From: Candidatus Omnitrophota bacterium
Lineage (GTDB): Bacteria; Omnitrophota; Gorgyraeia; Gygaellales; Profunditerraquicolaceae
Direction of reading: 5' to 3'
Length of the DNA: 35,317 nt
NCBI GenBank assembly: GCA_026387455.1
Contig: JAPLLR010000027.1
Location: 1-35,317, forward strand
Part shown: positions 1-6,883 of the stretch, piece after piece
Numbering within the stretch: the first letter of the stretch is position 1
Layout: each line of letters opens with the position of its first letter
Translations under genes and position numbers: made by a program
Notes under the pieces: model-generated
Seen by the model: only the letters and a program-made list of their open reading frames with translations
Told to the model about the DNA's origin: nothing
The model's database searches: none

Positions 1-1
1 G

Positions 2-343
2 TATCATTCAGGAGGGATGTATCACTTCATGGACCAGGATAATTACGAGGAGATCGCCATTCCAGAAAATGTCTTGGGGGATAAGACAAAGTTTCTTAAG
101 GATAACTTAGAGGTGACGGGGAATTTTTATAAGAATGATACCTTAAACATAAATCTGCCATTTTTTATTGAATGCAAGATCATCCATACCGAACCCGGGA
201 TAAAGGGGGATACGGCAAAAAGCGGCACCAAGACGGCGGAGATCGAGACCGGAGCTACTATTCAGGTCCCGCTGTTCGTTGACGAAGGAGATACGGTCAA
301 GATCGACACCCGTACCGGCGGATACATTGAAAGGGTAAACTGA
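2..343 (+). CDS. efp: Elongation factor P, C-terminal part (5' end outside window)
   Basis: EF-P binds the ribosome between the P and E sites and relieves stalling at polyproline stretches. The reading frame is open from base 2, so the gene begins upstream of the window; only about 113 C-terminal residues are seen. The visible part holds the middle OB domain (YHFMDQDNYEEIAI, typical of EF-P) and the C-terminal OB domain with the family signature around GDTAKSGTKTAEIETGATIQ and the GDTVKIDTRTGGYIERV end. The N-terminal KOW-like domain with the modified Lys or Arg tip is not in the window, so the modification type cannot be judged. One base separates its stop from the accB start, the common efp-accB-accC arrangement, which implies co-transcription. 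Confidence 0.96.
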   Translation, partial: YHSGGMYHFMDQDNYEEIAIPENVLGDKTKFLKDNLEVTGNFYKNDTLNINLPFFIECKIIHTEPGIKGDTAKSGTKTAEIETGATIQVPLFVDEGDTVKIDTRTGGYIERVN

Positions 344-344
344 C

Positions 345-800
345 ATGAATATCAAAGAGATCAAGGAAATGATTAATTTGATGAATGAAAACAATTTGAT
401 GGAGCTTGAGGTTGAGAAGGACGGCATGCGTATCAGGCTTAAGAAAACTTCATCCGGTACCGAGATGATCCAAGGTCCGATAGTGTCGGAGCGCTACAGT
501 GTTGCGGCTGAGGCTCTGGCAAGGGCTGCAGCCGAGCCGGCTGAGAAAGCAGGTGTTAAGACTGTCGAGATAAAGGCGCCCATGGTAGGTACTTTCTACC
601 GCGCGCCGTCACCGGAAGCGCCGCCTTTTGTTGAGGCGGGGCAGACCATCGATGTGGGTCAAGTCATCTGCATTATCGAAGCTATGAAACTGATGAATGA
701 GATCAAAGCCGAGGTCAAGGGAAAACTTCTGGAAATGCTTGTTGATAACGCTGAGCCCGTAGAGTTCGGCCAACCGATGTTTCTAATCGAACCACTTTAA
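345..800 (+). CDS. accB: Biotin carboxyl carrier protein of acetyl-CoA carboxylase
   Basis: This protein carries the biotin that shuttles carboxyl groups between biotin carboxylase and carboxyltransferase in the first step of fatty acid synthesis. It has 151 residues, the usual length. The N-terminal helix-rich segment ([20 protein letters not shown]) is typical of AccB, followed by an Ala/Pro/Glu-rich flexible linker at about residues 52-72 and the biotinyl domain at about 75-151. The biotinylation motif EAMKLMNE is present, with the acceptor lysine at residue 115. The start lies one base after the efp stop and accC follows after four bases, so the three genes form one transcription unit. 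The carboxyltransferase subunits (accA, accD) are not in this window. Confidence 0.97.
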   Translation: MNIKEIKEMINLMNENNLMELEVEKDGMRIRLKKTSSGTEMIQGPIVSERYSVAAEALARAAAEPAEKAGVKTVEIKAPMVGTFYRAPSPEAPPFVEAGQTIDVGQVICIIEAMKLMNEIKAEVKGKLLEMLVDNAEPVEFGQPMFLIEPL

Positions 801-804
801 ATAT

Positions 805-2160
805 ATGTTCTCTAAAATTCTTATTGCTAACCGGGGCGAAATAGCTCTGAGGATCATCCGCACTTGTCGCGAGATGGGGATCCGCACAGTAGCAGTCTTT
901 TCTGAGGCGGACAGAAGTTCTCTCCATGTGCGTTTTGCCGATGAAGCGATATGTATCGGCACTGCCGCCAGCGCCAACAGTTATCTGAATATCCCGGCTA
1001 TAATTTCGGCCGCGGAGATCACCGATGTGGAAGCGATACATCCGGGCTACGGATTTCTCGCCGAAAATCCGCATTTTGCCGAGATCTGCGAATCCTGTAA
1101 AATAACTTTTATCGGACCCACCCCTGAAAATATCCGGCTTATGGGCGACAAGATGGCTGCCCGTTCTACCATGCAAAAAGCCGGGCTAACCATTATTCCG
1201 GGAAGCCGTGAGGCCATTAAAAATAAAGAAGAGGCCTTAAGGGTAGCTAAGTCTATCGGATATCCGGTTATAATCAAGGCTGCTGCCGGAGGCGGGGGTA
1301 AGGGTATGCGCATCTGCCACAATGATCTCACTTTGATCTCAAGCCTTATGACTGCCCGCTCCGAAGCCGAGGCGAATTTCGGAAATTCCAGCGTTTATAT
1401 CGAGAAATACATTGATAAGCCGCGCCATATCGAGATCCAGGTGCTGGCGGATAAATACGGGCATTTCCTGCATCTGGGTGAAAGAGACTGCAGTATTCAG
1501 AGGCGCCATCAGAAGCTGCTTGAGGAGTCTCCTTCTGTGGTAGTGGATGAAAAGCTGCGCCGGCGTCTGGGTGAAGCAGCGCTTAAAGGCATAAAATCCG
1601 TGGATTATGTCAGCGCGGGGACTGTAGAGTTTCTGCTGGATGCCAAGAGCAATTTTTATTTCATGGAAATGAATACCAGGATACAGGTGGAGCATCCGGT
1701 TACTGAAATGGTCACCGGCCTTGATCTGATCAGAGAGCAGCTCCGTATAGCGGCAGGCGATAAGATCAAACTCAAACAAGAAGACATCAAGCTCAGGGGC
1801 GCAGCCATAGAATGCCGTATCAATGCCGAGGATTATGAGAATAATTTTATGCCCTGTCCGGGTAAAATTGATATGTTGGTTTTGCCGGGCGGCCCTGGTG
1901 TAAGAGTTGATTCGCATATTTATCCCGGATATGAGATCTCTCCATATTATGATTCTCTGGTGGCTAAACTTATCACTTACGGCCGCAACCGTCATGAGGC
2001 TATACGCAAGATGTCCAGGGCGCTGCATGAGTTTCATATCTCGCCGATAAAGACTACCGTGCCGTTTCATCTGAGGTTAATGGAGAATCCGTTATTTTTA
2101 AAAGGCGATATCTCGACACACTTTGTGCAGGAAATGCTTAAAGACGAACAAAAGATTTAA
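805..2160 (+). CDS. accC: Biotin carboxylase subunit of acetyl-CoA carboxylase
   Basis: This enzyme performs ATP-dependent carboxylation of biotin on AccB using bicarbonate. The 451-residue length is normal. It shows the N-terminal biotin carboxylase fold ([19 protein letters not shown]), the glycine-rich ATP-grasp loop [10 protein letters not shown] at about residues 161-170 with the ATP-binding lysine at 159, and the catalytic segment [12 protein letters not shown], where E288, N290 and R292 correspond to conserved active-site residues. The C-terminal domain includes ECRINAED and YDSLVAKLI. It follows accB by four bases. An alternative role in another biotin-dependent carboxylase is possible for this family, but the efp-accB-accC order favours acetyl-CoA carboxylase. 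Confidence 0.97.
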   Translation: MFSKILIANRGEIALRIIRTCREMGIRTVAVFSEADRSSLHVRFADEAICIGTAASANSYLNIPAIISAAEITDVEAIHPGYGFLAENPHFAEICESCKITFIGPTPENIRLMGDKMAARSTMQKAGLTIIPGSREAIKNKEEALRVAKSIGYPVIIKAAAGGGGKGMRICHNDLTLISSLMTARSEAEANFGNSSVYIEKYIDKPRHIEIQVLADKYGHFLHLGERDCSIQRRHQKLLEESPSVVVDEKLRRRLGEAALKGIKSVDYVSAGTVEFLLDAKSNFYFMEMNTRIQVEHPVTEMVTGLDLIREQLRIAAGDKIKLKQEDIKLRGAAIECRINAEDYENNFMPCPGKIDMLVLPGGPGVRVDSHIYPGYEISPYYDSLVAKLITYGRNRHEAIRKMSRALHEFHISPIKTTVPFHLRLMENPLFLKGDISTHFVQEMLKDEQKI

Positions 2161-2191
2161 ACAGATAACTCATAAGGAAAGGACTATTGAG

Positions 2192-3220
2192 ATGAGAATA
2201 GGTATACTTACAGGCGGCGGAGATTGTCCGGGCTTGAATCCGGTAATCAGGGCAGTGGTGCGCAGGGCTATGATTGCAGGGCATCAGGTTATCGGAGTGA
2301 AGAATGGCTGGAAGGGTATGGTTGAAAACGACACTATGTCTCTTACTCTTGAGAGCGTTTCGGGAATCCTTTTAAAGGGTGGAACTATTTTAGGCACTAG
2401 CCGGACAAATCCCTATAAAAAAGAAGGGGATGTGGAGAAGGTAAAAGAAAATTTCAAGAAGATGGGCTTGGACGCCCTGGTTGCTGTTGGGGGTGAAGAT
2501 ACGCTTGGTGTAGCTTCCAAGCTGGTGAAAGACGGCTTGTCGAATATCGTGGGAGTGCCAAAGACCATCGATAACGATTTGTCGGCTACGGATTATACTT
2601 TTGGGTTTGATACTGCGATAAATATTGCCATGGAGTGTATCGATCGCTTGCGCACTACCGCGGAAAGCCATCATCGCATTATGGTGGCTGAGGTGATGGG
2701 CAGGCACGCTGGCTGGATTGCTCTTGAAGCGGGGATCGCCGGAGGCGCAGATATGATCCTTATTCCGGAAATTCCTATTGATATAGAGGAAGTCTGCGAC
2801 ATACTTAAGAACAAGCGTGAGCGGGGAAAGCTTTTTAGTATCGTAGTGGTTGCCGAGGGAGCGCAGTTTAAAGAGACCGGCATGATTTTGCAGGAGAAAA
2901 AGTTGGATGCTTTTGGGCATGTCAGGTTGGGAGGGATCGGAGAGGAACTGGGTCAGTTGATTGAGAAAAATACCGGATATGAGACCAGGGTCAGTGTTCT
3001 CGGCCACATTCAAAGAGGAGGGTCTCCTACTGCTTTTGACCGCGTACTAGGTACGCGTTTAGGGGTCAAGGCTGTGGAGCTGGTTCTTAATAAGAGGTTC
3101 GGGAAGATGGTTGCGCTTCAGGGAGTCAAGATTGTTGATGTTCCTCTTGAGGAAGCGGTGAAGGCCCTGAAGACCGTGGACATGGAGCTTTACGATATCG
3201 CTAAAGTATTTTTTGGATAA
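2192..3220 (+). CDS. pfp: 6-phosphofructokinase, predicted pyrophosphate-dependent
   Basis: This enzyme phosphorylates fructose 6-phosphate to fructose 1,6-bisphosphate. It has 342 residues starting at the ATG at 2192, which follows an AAGGAAAGG ribosome-binding site; an upstream in-frame ATG at 2123 lies inside accC and is rejected. Phosphate-binding GGGDCPG is at residues 8-14. The donor-specificity positions read GGEDT (D103) and PKTIDND (K124). In the PFK family Asp plus Lys at these sites marks PPi users, whereas ATP users have Gly and usually Gly. The pattern GGEDTLGVA resembles group III actinobacterial PPi-PFK. A PPi enzyme would make this step reversible, matching the PPDK at the other end of the window. 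The donor is predicted from these residues only. Confidence 0.9.
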   Translation: MRIGILTGGGDCPGLNPVIRAVVRRAMIAGHQVIGVKNGWKGMVENDTMSLTLESVSGILLKGGTILGTSRTNPYKKEGDVEKVKENFKKMGLDALVAVGGEDTLGVASKLVKDGLSNIVGVPKTIDNDLSATDYTFGFDTAINIAMECIDRLRTTAESHHRIMVAEVMGRHAGWIALEAGIAGGADMILIPEIPIDIEEVCDILKNKRERGKLFSIVVVAEGAQFKETGMILQEKKLDAFGHVRLGGIGEELGQLIEKNTGYETRVSVLGHIQRGGSPTAFDRVLGTRLGVKAVELVLNKRFGKMVALQGVKIVDVPLEEAVKALKTVDMELYDIAKVFFG

Positions 3221-3239
3221 AGAGAGGGGTGAGGTTAAA

Positions 3240-3806
3240 ATGAGAGACAGGATTAAGGATATTCTGCTGGAAAGCATCCAGGTAAAAGAAGAAATCCTGC
3301 GTTCGCAGATAGGTCATATCCTGGAGATCGCAGACCTGGTTATTGAGTGCCTTAAGAAAAATGGCAAGGTTCTGATCTTCGGTAACGGCGGCTCTGCCAG
3401 CGACAGTCAGCATATCGCGGCTGAATTGGTGGGTAGGTTCAAAAAAGATCGCACTGCGCTTGCGGCAATAGCCCTGACGGTCAACACCTCAATCATAACT
3501 TCACTGGCTAATGATTATAGCTATGACATAATCTTTGCCAGGCAGATCGAGGCCTTGGGCCAGAAGAACGATGTGGCTATCGGGATATCCACTAGCGGTA
3601 AGGCTAAGAATGTGGCTGCGGGTCTGCGTCAGGCAAAGAAGATGGGGTTGAAGACCGTGGCGCTTACCGGCGGAGACGGCGGAGATATCGCCAGCCTCGC
3701 TGAAGTGTCGTTAATCGTTCCTTCCCGGGTTACCGCGCGGGTCCAGGAAGCGCACATTACCATAGGGCATATCATATGCGAGCTCATCGAACAAGCCGTC
3801 TGCTAG
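3240..3806 (+). CDS. gmhA: Phosphoheptose (sedoheptulose 7-phosphate) isomerase
   Basis: GmhA converts sedoheptulose 7-phosphate to D-glycero-D-manno-heptose 7-phosphate, the first step towards ADP-heptose for lipopolysaccharide core or other glycoconjugates. It has 188 residues and a SIS fold. The conserved segments FGNGGSASDSQHIAAELVGRF and ISTSGKAKNV are present, and H58, E62, Q169 and H177 match the E. coli active-site or metal residues with a constant offset of three. I chose the ATG at 3240 because it follows a GAGAGGGGTGAGG ribosome-binding site; a start at 3213 would add nine residues and overlap pfk. rfaE2 overlaps its 3' end by 31 bases, so the two are translationally linked. Confidence 0.95.
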   Translation: MRDRIKDILLESIQVKEEILRSQIGHILEIADLVIECLKKNGKVLIFGNGGSASDSQHIAAELVGRFKKDRTALAAIALTVNTSIITSLANDYSYDIIFARQIEALGQKNDVAIGISTSGKAKNVAAGLRQAKKMGLKTVALTGGDGGDIASLAEVSLIVPSRVTARVQEAHITIGHIICELIEQAVC

Positions 3807-4285
3807 AAGATAAAATCAAAAGTCTGGGCCAATTAAGCAAAATTACCGCCAGACTGCGTAAGTGCGGGAAAAGAATAGTCTTTACCAATGGCTGTTTTGA
3901 TATTCTGCATTTCGGGCACGCCAAGTATTTGCAGGAAGCTGCCTTACTAGGCGATGTTTTAGTGGTCGCGGTCAATAGCGACAGCTCTATTAAAAAGATC
4001 AAGGGCAAGGATAGGCCGATAGTCGACGAGAAGAGCCGCTTGCGCATGATAGCAGCACTTGAAAGCGTGGATTTCGTAACCCTGTTTAGCCAAAGCACTC
4101 CCATAAACGCCATCAAAGTCATTAAGCCGTCGATTCTGGTCAAAGGCGCTGACTGGAACAAAGCCAATATCGTGGGAGGAGATTTTGTTACGGGTTGCGG
4201 CGGTAAGGTGAAGTCGGTTAAGCTGGTCAAAGGTCTTTCTACCACCAATCTTATAAAAAAAATTGCCAAGAAATCTTCAGGATAA
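3776..4285 (+). CDS. rfaE2: D-glycero-beta-D-manno-heptose 1-phosphate adenylyltransferase (RfaE2 type)
   Basis: This nucleotidyltransferase attaches AMP to heptose 1-phosphate to make ADP-heptose. It corresponds to the C-terminal half of E. coli HldE. At 169 residues it is a stand-alone cytidylyltransferase-like Rossmann protein: TNGCFDILHFGH carries the HxGH motif at residues 45-48, KGADWNK follows at about 123-129, and the STTNLI signature lies at 155-160. The kinase half (HldE N-terminus) and the phosphatase gmhB are not in the window, so the pathway is only partly encoded here. The ATG at 3776 lies inside gmhA; no better start exists before the NGCFD motif. The next gene overlaps its end by 23 bases. 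Confidence 0.93.
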   Translation: MRAHRTSRLLEDKIKSLGQLSKITARLRKCGKRIVFTNGCFDILHFGHAKYLQEAALLGDVLVVAVNSDSSIKKIKGKDRPIVDEKSRLRMIAALESVDFVTLFSQSTPINAIKVIKPSILVKGADWNKANIVGGDFVTGCGGKVKSVKLVKGLSTTNLIKKIAKKSSG

Positions 4286-4691
4286 AGCGGTCCTGCGTAT
4301 TATCGACGCCAATATCAACCGGGTCAAAGAGGCGTTGCGGGTTTGCGAAGAGGTGACCAGGTTTGCGATGGATAATCGCTCGCTTACTTCGGGACTTAAG
4401 GATATTCGTCATGAGGTTGACCTTGCAGTTAAAGTTTTGCCGGTCAGTTTTAGCGCTAGGCTCAAAGCCAGGTGTAGCCGGTTTGATGTAGGCAAAGAAG
4501 TCTTTGGCAGGGAATTAAGCCGCGACGATATCGGCGATGTTTTCTTCGCTAATATGCAGCGGGTCAAGGAATGCACAAGAGTCCTTGAGGAATTTTCCAA
4601 GCTTGTCAGCGTGAAGGCCGCGGTGAAATTTAAGCGCCTGCGTTACCAGGCTTACGATATAGAGAAACGAGCTAAGAAATTCATATCATGA
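4263..4691 (+). CDS. Stand-alone ThiD2-domain protein (thiamine biosynthesis)
   Basis: This 142-residue protein resembles the ThiD2 domain (PF17792) that is usually fused to the N-terminus of thiamine-phosphate synthase (ThiE) in some cyanobacteria and other bacteria. The recognisable signature is RIIDANINRVKEALRVCEEV, followed by RFAMDN, a helix with LKDIRHEV, and the C-terminal RVKECTRVLEEFSK. It is predicted all-helical and cytosolic. The domain has been proposed to replace the HMP-phosphate kinase step; I rely on recalled family knowledge for that. Here it stands alone and overlaps thiC by four bases (ATGA), so a role in processing the ThiC product is plausible. The product might be annotated only as hypothetical by automated tools. 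Confidence 0.75.
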   Translation: MPRNLQDKAVLRIIDANINRVKEALRVCEEVTRFAMDNRSLTSGLKDIRHEVDLAVKVLPVSFSARLKARCSRFDVGKEVFGRELSRDDIGDVFFANMQRVKECTRVLEEFSKLVSVKAAVKFKRLRYQAYDIEKRAKKFIS

Positions 4692-5971
4692 CCCAGCTAG
4701 AGTCCGCCAAAAAAGGCATAGCCACTCGTCTTATCAGGCAGATTGCCCGTTTCGAGGGCCTGCCGGTTACGCAACTTTTGCAGTATATTAAAGACGGCAG
4801 AGTGGTTATCCCCAACAATTCCCGCCATAAAATAAAAAAACCCTGCGGCGTAGGTTTTCGGCTAAAGACCAAGATCAACGCCAATATTGGAACCTCTACA
4901 GATAGGCCAAATCTCAAAGAAGAATTGAAGAAACTGGATACGGCTGTGCGTTATGGCGCTGACGCGGTGATGGATTTAAGCGTAGGCGGAGATCTCAGGA
5001 AGATCCGCAGGCAAGTTTTGCGCCGCAGTCAGGTTCCCATAGGTACAGTCCCGATTTATGAAATCGCGGTTTCCGCGCATAAAAAGCATAAAGATTTCCT
5101 GAAGTTTAATATCGAGGATATACTTTCTGTGCTCGAGGCCCAAGCTAAAGAAGGGGTGGACTTTTTTACAATACACTCCGGAGTGACTCGGAAAAGCATC
5201 GAAGCCATGAAAAATAATCCGCGGGTAATGGGGATAGTCTCGCGGGGTGGCGCGATGATCGCGGCATGGATGAAGCGGCATAGAAGAGAAAATCCTTTTT
5301 TTGAATATTTCGACGCCATACTAGATATCGCCTATACCTATGATGTCACTTTAAGTTTAGGTGACGGCCTGCGTCCGGGGTCTGTGCTGGATGCTACCGA
5401 TGAGGCGCAGATCACCGAGCTTAAGATTTTAGGGGAGCTTGCTCGTCGCAGCCGCAAAAGAAACGTGCAGGTGATGATCGAAGGGCCGGGGCATGTGCCG
5501 CTTGACCAGATACAAAAAAATATCCTTTTAGAGAAGAAGTTTTGCGACGGCGCGCCGTTTTATGTGCTTGGGCCGCTGGTCACGGATGTGGCTCCCGGGT
5601 ACGACCACATTACTTCATCCATCGGTGGAGCTTTGGCTGCCAGTTTTGGCGCGGATTTTCTTTGTTATGTGACCCCTTCCGAGCATCTGCGCCATCCTTC
5701 GAATGAAGACGTGAGAGAGGGCGTAGTCGCTTCGCGTATCGCGGCACACGCCGCTGATATCGTCAAAGGGGTGAAGGGGGCTATTGATTGGGATAGGCAG
5801 ATGTCTCAAGCCCGACGCAAAAGAGACTGGAATAAGCAGATAAAGCTGTCGATCGACCCGGATAAGGCCAGGAGCTACCGATTGTCTTCAAAGCCGCAAG
5901 ATGCGGATGTGTGTACTATGTGTGGAAAGTATTGTTCTATTAAATTGTCCGAGGAGTGCATAAGTAGATAA
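4688..5971 (+). CDS. thiC: Phosphomethylpyrimidine synthase ThiC
   Basis: ThiC is a radical SAM enzyme that rearranges aminoimidazole ribotide into HMP-phosphate for thiamine synthesis. The protein has 427 residues, the short form lacking the extra N-terminal domain of the roughly 630-residue enterobacterial type. Typical blocks include INANIGTS, VRYGADAVMDLSVGGD, SRGG, MIEGPGHVPLDQI and GPLVTDVAPGYDHI. The C-terminal iron-sulfur cluster motif reads CTMCGKYC (C409, C412, C416), a CX2CX3C spacing. The start overlaps the ThiD2 gene by ATGA. No TPP-riboswitch-like sequence is seen just before it, so control would come from further upstream or be absent. A folded repeat follows three bases after the stop. 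Confidence 0.95.
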   Translation: MTQLESAKKGIATRLIRQIARFEGLPVTQLLQYIKDGRVVIPNNSRHKIKKPCGVGFRLKTKINANIGTSTDRPNLKEELKKLDTAVRYGADAVMDLSVGGDLRKIRRQVLRRSQVPIGTVPIYEIAVSAHKKHKDFLKFNIEDILSVLEAQAKEGVDFFTIHSGVTRKSIEAMKNNPRVMGIVSRGGAMIAAWMKRHRRENPFFEYFDAILDIAYTYDVTLSLGDGLRPGSVLDATDEAQITELKILGELARRSRKRNVQVMIEGPGHVPLDQIQKNILLEKKFCDGAPFYVLGPLVTDVAPGYDHITSSIGGALAASFGADFLCYVTPSEHLRHPSNEDVREGVVASRIAAHAADIVKGVKGAIDWDRQMSQARRKRDWNKQIKLSIDPDKARSYRLSSKPQDADVCTMCGKYCSIKLSEECISR

Positions 5972-5974
5972 TGG

Positions 5975-6052
5975 TGCACCCGGCATTAGCCCCTTCCTTA
6001 AAAGGTATAGGAAGGGCTACCCCTCTGGGGTTATAGGATATGCCGGTGCGCA
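5975..6052 (+). repeat. Folded repeat copy A with one 45-bp unit, upstream of tRNA-Gly
   Basis: An outer stem pairs 5975-5987 (GTGCACCCGGCAT, one bulged C) with 6040-6051. Inside lies a 45-bp unit at 5989-6033 made of a hairpin (AGCCCCTTCCT pairing with AGGAAGGGCT, again one bulged C) and a small hairpin (ACCCC-TCT-GGGGT at 6019-6031). The layout matches copy B at 20617-20755. The outer stem differs from the other copies by paired substitutions (CGGCAT/ATGCCG here versus TGGCCT/AGGCCA), so pairing is conserved while sequence is not. No Shine-Dalgarno segment follows; instead the flank forms a perfect palindrome CGCATTAGGTAATGCG whose last three bases are the first bases of the tRNA. Confidence 0.85.
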
Positions 6053-6061
6053 TTAGGTAAT

Positions 6062-6132
6062 GCGAGAGTAGTTCAGTGGTAGAACATGTGCTTCCCAAGC
6101 ATAAAATGGGGGTTCGATTCCCCTCTCTCGCT
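6062..6132 (+). tRNA. tRNA-Gly, anticodon CCC
   Basis: A full cloverleaf can be drawn over 71 bases. The acceptor stem is GCGAGAG with CTCTCGC, the D arm is GTTCAGTGGTAGAAC, the anticodon arm is TGTGC-TTCCCAA-GCATA with anticodon CCC, the variable loop has four bases, and the T arm is GGGGG-TTCGATT-CCCCT. The discriminator base is T and CCA is not encoded. It reads GGG codons. The first three bases also belong to a palindrome formed with the tail of the upstream folded repeat, which could compete with folding of the acceptor stem in the precursor. Confidence 0.97.
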
Positions 6133-6163
6133 ATGATCCATAATTAAGAACTAAAAGCTAAGA

Positions 6164-6883
6164 ATGCCCAGTAAATTTAGTATTTATTTATCTGTAATCA
6201 TATTATTGGTTTTGATTATCTCTGGTTGCGCCAGCGAGCCTATTGCTAATCCGATCACTTCGGCGATTCCCACTTCCGCAACTCTTTCTAGAACTTCTAT
6301 GGCAATCATAACCCCGAACACTCCCGGTGTATATCACCGCGTGGAAAAAGGGGAGACTCTTTGGAGGATATGTAAATCCTACAATGTAGATCTGGAAGAG
6401 GTCGCCGAGCTTAATCGCATCGCCGATTCAAAAAGCATCGAGGTGGGCCAGAAAATATTCATTCCCAACGCCAAGACGCAGCATGTGATCGCGGTTCTAG
6501 CCATGGATAACGATGAATTTATTTGGCCGATCAAGGGCACGGTGATCTCTGGGTTTGGCCAGATTTCCAGTGATGCGTTGAATAAAGGGATCAATATCGA
6601 GCCAAAGGCAGATGTAAATGTGGTGGCTTCTCGAAAAGGTAAGGTGGTTTTTTATTCCAATGATTTTGGTATCTTCGGAAAGACCATAATCATCGAGCAC
6701 GCGGACGGGCTTTCCACGGTTTACTCCCGCAATGGCAATATCTACGTAAAAGTGGGAGATATGGTGCAAAAAGGCGCGCTGCTCGGCCGCGCAGGTAGAG
6801 CCGGAAGAGACAAGCGCGTGTATTTACATTTTGAAGTACGCAAGGGTTCGGTGGCTCAGAATCCTTTATTTTATCTGCCATGA
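6164..6883 (+). CDS. NlpD-like lipoprotein with LysM and degenerate M23 (LytM) domain
   Basis: This 239-residue protein is predicted to be a peptidoglycan-bound lipoprotein that activates cell-wall amidases rather than cutting the wall itself. A signal anchor ends in the lipobox LIISGC (Cys22). A LysM domain spans about 57-101 (YHRVEKGETLWRI to GQKIFIP) and an M23 domain about 119-237. Of the usual zinc ligands only H222 (LHFEVR) remains. The HxxxD pair is replaced by N140 and N144, the first His of HxH is Y220, and the YxH histidine is R189. This matches the non-catalytic NlpD/EnvC class. It follows tRNA-Gly without an obvious ribosome-binding site, and its stop overlaps the ATPase gene by ATGA. 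Confidence 0.88.
   Translation: MPSKFSIYLSVIILLVLIISGCASEPIANPITSAIPTSATLSRTSMAIITPNTPGVYHRVEKGETLWRICKSYNVDLEEVAELNRIADSKSIEVGQKIFIPNAKTQHVIAVLAMDNDEFIWPIKGTVISGFGQISSDALNKGINIEPKADVNVVASRKGKVVFYSNDFGIFGKTIIIEHADGLSTVYSRNGNIYVKVGDMVQKGALLGRAGRAGRDKRVYLHFEVRKGSVAQNPLFYLP

Noticed and set aside
1339-2070. Long minus-strand open frame (243 codons) inside accC
   Set aside because: It lies entirely antisense to a well-conserved gene and its translation shows no recognisable domain; a shadow frame.
4600-4700. TPP riboswitch before thiC
   Set aside because: The region is coding sequence of the ThiD2 gene and I see no thi-box core such as CTGAGA with its partner ACCTGATC-like segment.
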